Shown here in pieces: positions 6,460 through 9,473 of a stretch of 9,473 bases of DNA. Source of the stretch: DATKDF01 sp035512795 (GTDB lineage Bacteria; Acidobacteriota; Vicinamibacteria; Vicinamibacterales; SCN-69-37); NCBI GenBank assembly GCA_035512795.1, contig DATKDF010000131.1, forward strand, positions 1-9,473, read 5' to 3'. Both the position numbers and the translations under genes were made by a program. The notes under the pieces are model-generated. The model saw only the letters and a program-made list of their open reading frames with translations. It was not told the DNA's origin and did not search any database. Numbering within the stretch: position 1 is the first letter of the stretch; every line of letters begins with the position of its first letter.

Positions 6460-6556
6460 ACCACTCCATCGCAAGTTCCCAGACGGCCTGCAGGCGCTCG
6501 CCGCCGGACGCGCGATGCCAGAAGGCCAGATCCTGGGTGTGGGCGTCAGCCAGTGA
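6457..6556 (-). pseudogene. Fragment of the small protein usually preceding the nucleotidyltransferase
   Basis: The minus-strand frame SLADAHTQDLAFWHRASGG, ERLQAVWELAMEWYG runs up to and overlaps the nucleotidyltransferase start. DLAFW-x5-ERL-AVWEL resembles the short helical proteins often encoded directly upstream of this kind of NTase. No start codon is visible before it, because the 5' side joins MOSC copy 2 at about 6590. The 3' side reads on into noise after the NTase start, so both ends are lost. Gene-pair identity is inferred from position and the short motif. Confidence 0.4.
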
Positions 6557-6592
6557 TGTACGGCCCGAGGTCCAGGTCGAGCGGCGCCGCGG

Positions 6593-6742
6593 TGCGGCAA
6601 GTTCGCCTCGCGGTTCGTTGTCGACGCCTTGAAGTTCGTCAACGGCGCGGAGTACCGCCACCTCCGGCTCCGCGGCCCGAACGCCCGTGTCATCACCGGC
6701 GGCCGCATCCGGCCGGGCGACCTCGTCGCGAGAGTGAAGTAA
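6593..6742 (+). pseudogene. MOSC-domain protein remnant, copy 2 (C-terminal third only)
   Basis: Frame 2 reads CGKFASRFVVDALKFVNGAE, YRHLRLRGPNARVITGGR, IRPGDLVARVK and ends at TAA 6740-6742. This supplies the Cys motif, the final helix and the R-x-GD-LV tail that copy 1 lacks. The 83 bases 6623-6705 match 6055-6137 of copy 1 with about nine differences, so the two are paralogues and not one split gene. Everything before the Cys is gone; upstream bases give no MOSC-like reading in any frame. The fragment has no start of its own. Confidence 0.62.
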
Positions 6743-6768
6743 TCGCCGGAGCGCCGATAGTCTGCATC

Positions 6769-7111
6769 TAATCCCAGCCGGCACTCGAGTTGACGCCGGC
6801 CGGCCGACTTGGAGTGGCCCGACGATCGTCAGGGTGAAATCGCGCCGCAGGGAGGGAGCGTTTCGGGCTTCGGCGGCGCTCAGCCCGTCCCGAGCCAGGC
6901 CGAGGGACGAGCGCGACGTCCGAAGGCGTGCGAAGCCGGGTCGGGTAGGACTCGCGCGACGCGCGCCATTCGCGAAACGCGAGCGCACGGAGGCGCGATT
7001 TCGACCGAGCCTCCGCCGAAGGCTCCGGCCGGTCCGCCGGAGCTTCACGCGAAGGCGGAGGGCCAACTCCCGGAGGCCGGACTGCGTCAACTCAAGTGCC
7101 TGCTGGGGGTA
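6769..7111. repeat. 343-bp inverted-repeat element, MITE-like
   Basis: The outer arms 6769-6796 and 7084-7111 are inverted copies, 24 of 28 bases matching, with core GGCACT(C/T)GAGTTGACGC. Further in, GAAATCGCGCC (6836-6846) recurs inverted at 6992-7002. In both arms it is followed at exactly 11 bases by GCGTTTCG (6858-6865, inverted at 6973-6980). The right arm carries about 42 extra bases forming the hairpin at 7010-7061. No credible protein is encoded; the long minus-strand open frame is Arg-rich and looks like composition only. The layout suggests two copies of one repeat unit facing each other, or a non-autonomous element. Confidence 0.6.
7010..7061. repeat. Strong two-tier hairpin inside the right arm
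   Basis: Outer stem CCTCCGCC (7010-7017) pairs with GGCGGAGG (7054-7061). Inner stem GCTCCGGC (7022-7029) pairs perfectly with GCCGGAGC (7036-7043) around a CGGTCC loop, with a bulge ACGCGAA on the 3' side. It accounts for most of the length difference between the arms of the surrounding element. There is no T-run after it, so it is not a standard terminator. Confidence 0.5.
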
Positions 7112-7221
7112 GGGCACTCCCCAGGTCGAACAGAAGCCCCGCTCCTGGACCCTGGAGACCCCCGCCAGCGTCCGCTCGCGCGCCGCGCCTGTCGCTGCGC
7201 GAGTCGTTCGTCTCTGAGTGC
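7112..7221. other. Spacer with weak inverted repeats, no gene seen
   Basis: This is the 3' flank of the barrel-protein gene. A 7-bp pair CTCGCGC/GCGCGAG (7175-7181, 7197-7203) and CTGAG-TG-CTCAG (7214-7225, covering the stop codon) are the only structures. Neither is followed by a T-run on either strand, so no terminator is called. Confidence 0.3.
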
Positions 7222-7818
7222 TCAGCGCCAGTAGAAGGCGAGGCCAGCCGTAAAGTAGTGCCGCGCGTGGTCGTTCAGCGCGATGCCGAGGCCTGCCACC
7301 AGGTCGAGATCCTGGCGGACCCGGTACTCGATGCCCGGGACGAAGTGCACGGTTCTGAAGTTGCTGTCGTTGCCGAGTCCCAGGAACGCCAGGTCGACGG
7401 CGGCGAAGACTTCAAGGCGCTCAACGTCGCTGCTGGCCAGAAACGTCAGGTTGGCGCCCGTCAAATCCCTCGTCTGATCGCCCATGCGGCGATGCAGACC
7501 GCCGATGATCGACACATCCATCGGCGCGTTCCTGACGAGCCAGATTTCCGCGTTGGCGCCGGCAATCGTGACGCCATCGAACACCGCCACGCCGCCCTCG
7601 ATGTCAAGCTGGGACGTGAGCCCGTAGCCGATGAGGGCACCGAGCCCGAAACGGCTGTCCTCGCCGTTCTTGCCGAAGATGGCGATCGGGCTGAGGCGCA
7701 ACTTGAAGGTGCCCCGATCGATCGTTTCGGCCGACTCGGCGACTCCGAATGTCTGGGCCGCCGCGTACGCGGGAACCAGCAGGCAGGCAACGGTCAACAT
7801 GGAATACAGGCGACGCAT
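7222..7818 (-). CDS. Outer-membrane beta-barrel-like secreted protein
   Basis: 198 aa of unknown specific function. GGAGG at 7826-7830 sits 7 bases before ATG 7818 and fixes the start, although the frame stays open further upstream. Residues 1-21 are a signal peptide (MRRLYSMLTVACLLVPAYAAA, cut before QTF). The rest consists of amphipathic strands with Gly/aromatic alternation: FKLRLSPIAIFG, FGLGALIGYGLTSQLDIEGGVAVF, AEIWLVRNAPMDVSIIGGLH, LEVFAAVDLAFLGLG, VHFVPGIEYRVRQDLDLVAGLGIAL. It ends YFTAGLAFYWR, an aromatic-rich last strand typical of outer-membrane barrels. The pattern suggests about eight strands. It is one of two apparently intact genes among remnants and stands alone on its strand. 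A soluble periplasmic beta protein is the alternative. Confidence 0.75.
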   Translation of the reverse strand: MRRLYSMLTVACLLVPAYAAAQTFGVAESAETIDRGTFKLRLSPIAIFGKNGEDSRFGLGALIGYGLTSQLDIEGGVAVFDGVTIAGANAEIWLVRNAPMDVSIIGGLHRRMGDQTRDLTGANLTFLASSDVERLEVFAAVDLAFLGLGNDSNFRTVHFVPGIEYRVRQDLDLVAGLGIALNDHARHYFTAGLAFYWR

Positions 7819-7825
7819 AGAGGTC

Positions 7826-7830
7826 CTCCG
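7826..7830 (-). promoter_or_regulatory. Shine-Dalgarno of the barrel-protein gene
   Basis: On the minus strand GGAGG lies 7 bases before ATG 7818. It decides the start against the 65-codon upstream extension, which is Arg/Pro-rich and has no signal-peptide character. Confidence 0.65.
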
Positions 7831-8020
7831 GGCAGTGCCCCACATCCGACGGTCTCTCCCGATCTTCATCTTCGCGCGCGGGGAGGACCGGGCGGACCGG
7901 GCAGTCCGCCGCGTCAGGCCCGGCGTTCGTCTTGGACGGCTGGGATTCGGCCTGACGATCCAGTCTAGGTTGGGGCGAGCAGGGCGACTGTACCAGATGG
8001 GACAGGCAGTCATTCAGACT
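7831..8020. other. 5' region of the barrel-protein gene, no gene seen
   Basis: About 190 bases hold no convincing reading frame on either strand. The stretch includes short GGACCGGGC repeats around 7885-7905. No promoter with both hexamers could be placed. Confidence 0.3.
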
Positions 8021-8288
8021 TCAACACGACGAGCGGGTCGACTGAGGACGCGCGACGAGCGGGAACGAGACGCCGGCGAGCAGCCGCTGCCCGTCCTTCT
8101 TGGCGACAGTCTCGAGAACATGTGCGTCGCGCCATCGGGTCGCCACGACCACACCCGTGGCCAGCAAAGATACCGCGTGGTCCTTTCCGTCCGAACGAAG
8201 CATCGTCGTGCCGGATTCCTGCTTCCCCGCCGCGTTGACTCCGCCGTCGGCTCCATTCGCTGGTCAAACCGCGTGGCTTGGGCCCGGT
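8021..8288 (-). pseudogene. Remnant of a small Acidobacteria-type secreted protein
   Basis: Two frames share one alignment. TGPKPRGLTSEW (from 8288) is followed after a frameshift near 8250 by ANGADGGVNAAGKQESGTT, MLRSDGKDHAVSLLATGVV, VATRWRDAHVLETVAKKDGQ and a TGA at 8021-8023. The order PGP-PK-LT, then GVNAAGK, then Y/SDGKDHPV, then TV--KR-DA-T-E---KK-GK is one I know from small secreted proteins common in Acidobacteria genomes (N-terminus GTWKLNVAKSKF). The signal peptide and first strand are missing, and after KKDGQ the frame loses the expected VVS-DGKTLT repeat. It reads as a decayed gene. The family is recalled from memory and has no assigned function. Confidence 0.5.
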
Positions 8289-8326
8289 CGGGTGCAGCGC
8301 GCCTGGTTCGGCGTCATGAACGCGCC

Positions 8327-8587
8327 TCAGGGAGGGGACACGCGCCGCGCTGCTCGCGCGCGAATGCCCGTGTACAGGGCGAGAAGCCCAGCCAAGAGAG
8401 CGAGGAAAGCGGCGATGATACCCGCTATTACCATACCGACGTGGCCGAGTGAGCCCCCTCCCGGCGGAGGGTAGGCACCGTCTCGAATGAGATGAACCGC
8501 GAAACCGAGGCAAAGCACCGCGCCAATGGACAGCCCGGTTGATAGGGCGGTAAGGAGAAAAGCCTTGGTGTGAGATTGCGTTTCCAT
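8327..8587 (-). CDS. Small two-helix membrane protein
   Basis: 86 aa. The N-terminus METQSHTK is polar. Hydrophobic segment 1 spans about residues 9-31 (AFLLTALSTGLSIGAVLCLGFAV), a loop with YPPPGGGSLGHVG follows, and segment 2 spans about 50-72 (VGMVIAGIIAAFLALLAGLLALY). The C-terminus IRARAARRVSPP is basic and probably cytoplasmic. The frame is free of stops and the hydrophobic pattern is too regular for noise, so it is likely a real inner-membrane protein of unknown function. No Shine-Dalgarno is seen before ATG 8587. It lies head to head with the antitoxin remnant (8621, plus strand), with 33 bp between the two starts. It is intact among decayed neighbours. Confidence 0.6.
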   Translation of the reverse strand: METQSHTKAFLLTALSTGLSIGAVLCLGFAVHLIRDGAYPPPGGGSLGHVGMVIAGIIAAFLALLAGLLALYTGIRARAARRVSPP

Positions 8588-8620
8588 TGCAGCGCGCAGG
8601 GCTGCCTGCTCGCGTCTACA

Positions 8621-8770
8621 ATGCCGGTATCACCTCCCGAGCGCAAGACCTTGCTGGCTCAGTCTCGACGCCGATCAGGAGGAGGATCCGGCCGAGGGGG
8701 AAGCGGCGTGGGCGGCCGAGATCGAGCGGCGGGCCCGCCGGGTGATGGCTGGCGAGTCCCAGGCGCCGCC
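8621..8770 (+). pseudogene. Addiction-module component (TIGR02574-type antitoxin) remnant
   Basis: From ATG 8621 the frame reads MPVSPPERKTLLA, then a shift at about 8660 gives SLDADQEEDPAEGEAAWA and AEIERRARRVMAGESQA. The order of a P-EER-L pattern, then LLASLD, an acidic stretch, AAWAAEIERR-R-V--GE is that of the small antitoxin-like family annotated as putative addiction module component, usually paired with a RelE/ParE toxin. Compared with that family about five to ten residues are missing before SLDAD and the final W-EVRA segment is cut by the junction with permease sequence at about 8765. No toxin gene follows. The remnant is clear in composition but broken. Confidence 0.6.
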
Positions 8771-9451
8771 CACGTCGCGATCGCCAGGCCGGTCAGGGCG
8801 CCCGCGGCCGAAAGGACCAGGCCTTCGATCGCCAGTTGCCGGACGAGCCGCGCCCGGCTGGCGCTGAGGGCTGTCGCGATGGCCAGCTCCCGGCGACGGC
8901 TCTCGCCGCGCGCGAGGAAGAGGTGCGCCAGGTTCACGCACGCGATCAGCAGCACGACCAGCGCAATGGCGGTCACGGTTACGACCGACCGATCGTACTG
9001 CTCGCGCAGCAGGGACGGTCCCCCGGGTGCGAGTTCGACGCGCGGCTTCCCCATCGCCTCGACAAGACCCGGCGGACGTGCGTAGGTCGGCAGCGGCGCG
9101 TACGCTCGGCGAGCGGCACGGCGACGTCGAACCACGATCCGACTTTCGGACCGAAGAACGACGGCGGAGCGACACCGACAATCACCAGCGTGGCCCCGTT
9201 GGCGCCGAGCGTTCGTCCGACGACGTCGGGCGCTCCGGCGTACATGGTGGTCGTGCCGCCCATGCCGAGGCCGAGCGAGAGCACGGCGGCGGCGGTCACC
9301 GCCGGGCTCCTTCGCAGGAGACGGATCGCGCGACGAACTCTTCGATGGCTTCGTCGAGGTGACTCGCGATCTCCGCGTCGAGCGCTCGATCGAGCCGGCG
9401 TCGGCTGACGATCCCCCACACCCGGGCGAGGAAGACACGCACCAGCTTCAT
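8765..9451 (-). pseudogene. ADOP/MacB-type ABC transporter permease with repeated internal deletions
   Basis: ATG 9451 has a strong GGAGGAG before it. Three pieces in changing frames follow the order of the large duplicated permeases typical of Acidobacteriota. Piece 1 (9451 to about 9326) reads MKLVRVFLARVWGIVSRRRL and on to HLDEAIEEFVAR, the usual N-terminal helical region. Piece 2 (about 9332-9106) reads LLRRSPAVTAAAVLSLGLG, MGGTTTMY, then jumps to VVGRTLGANGATLVIVGVAP and FFGPKVGSWFDVAVPLAE. Piece 3 (about 9105-8765) reads LREQYDRSVVTVTAIALVV, LLIACVNLAHLFLARGESRR, RELAIATALSASRARLVRQL and AIEGLVLSAAG. Intact members are about 800 aa; about 220 residues remain and the second half is absent. 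The end abuts the antitoxin remnant. Confidence 0.75.
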
Positions 9452-9456
9452 GGCGC

Positions 9457-9463
9457 CTCCTCC
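9457..9463 (-). promoter_or_regulatory. Shine-Dalgarno of the broken permease gene
   Basis: On the minus strand GGAGGAG lies 5 bases before ATG 9451. The translation start of the pseudogene is therefore preserved although the gene body is not. A minus-strand TGA occupies 9471-9473 and could be the stop of an upstream gene; in this family that is often a PadR-type regulator. Confidence 0.5.
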
Positions 9464-9473
9464 CGGGTCTTCA

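Noticed and set aside
6191..6556. Active toxin-antitoxin or abortive infection pair
   Set aside because: The nucleotidyltransferase lacks its catalytic core and is frameshifted; the partner is only a fragment.
6769..7111. CRISPR array or tandem repeats
   Set aside because: The repeats are inverted and not regularly spaced direct units.
6392..7117. Long minus-strand open frame through the inverted-repeat element
   Set aside because: Arg-rich, low complexity, and it crosses the element and MOSC remnant. Only its last part (6457-6556) resembles a protein family.
7100..7160. Possible tRNA, suggested by GTTCGACC on the minus strand
   Set aside because: No acceptor or anticodon stems could be paired around it.
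7096..7968. 290-codon plus-strand open frame opposite the barrel protein
   Set aside because: Composition-driven shadow; the minus-strand gene has a ribosome binding site, signal peptide and barrel pattern.

Overview
The window is a GC-rich chromosomal piece that most resembles a soil Acidobacteriota (Vicinamibacteria-like) genome. This is inferred from gene families rather than any marker gene: remains of a large duplicated-permease ABC protein (ADOP type), a YvcK/CofD-like protein, a DinB-fold protein, many small secreted proteins, GTG starts and palindromic intergenic repeats. No rRNA, tRNA, CRISPR array or complete mobile element was seen.

The left part (1-5753) is intact and tightly packed. 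It holds the tail of an unrecognised gene, two tandem paralogous secreted proteins (138-566, 571-987) and, convergent with them, a YvcK-family protein (964-1941, minus). A 138-bp divergent spacer carrying a REP-like hairpin follows. Next is a plus-strand operon with stop/start overlaps: DinB-family protein, polytopic membrane protein and YheT-type alpha/beta hydrolase (2080-5038). A DUF72 protein on the minus strand overlaps the operon's end by 8 bp.

The right part (5754-9473) is different. It starts with a 111-bp nested palindrome placed 4 bp upstream of the DUF72 start codon. After that come remnants of at least six genes, nearly all with internal deletions and frameshifts: two MOSC-domain remnants flanking a collapsed MNT-like nucleotidyltransferase and its small upstream partner, a 343-bp inverted-repeat element, a remnant of a small Acidobacteria-type secreted protein, an addiction-module antitoxin remnant and an internally deleted ADOP permease. 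Two genes in this zone look intact: a 198-aa outer-membrane-like barrel protein (7222-7818) and an 86-aa two-helix membrane protein (8327-8587).

I see no complete new enzymatic or defence system. The most interesting signals are non-coding: two hairpins with GTAG at the foot (REP/RAYT-like), one nested in IS-like terminal repeats, and the 6769-7111 inverted-repeat element. The other is the pattern of decay, in which many unrelated genes keep their ends but lose their middles.
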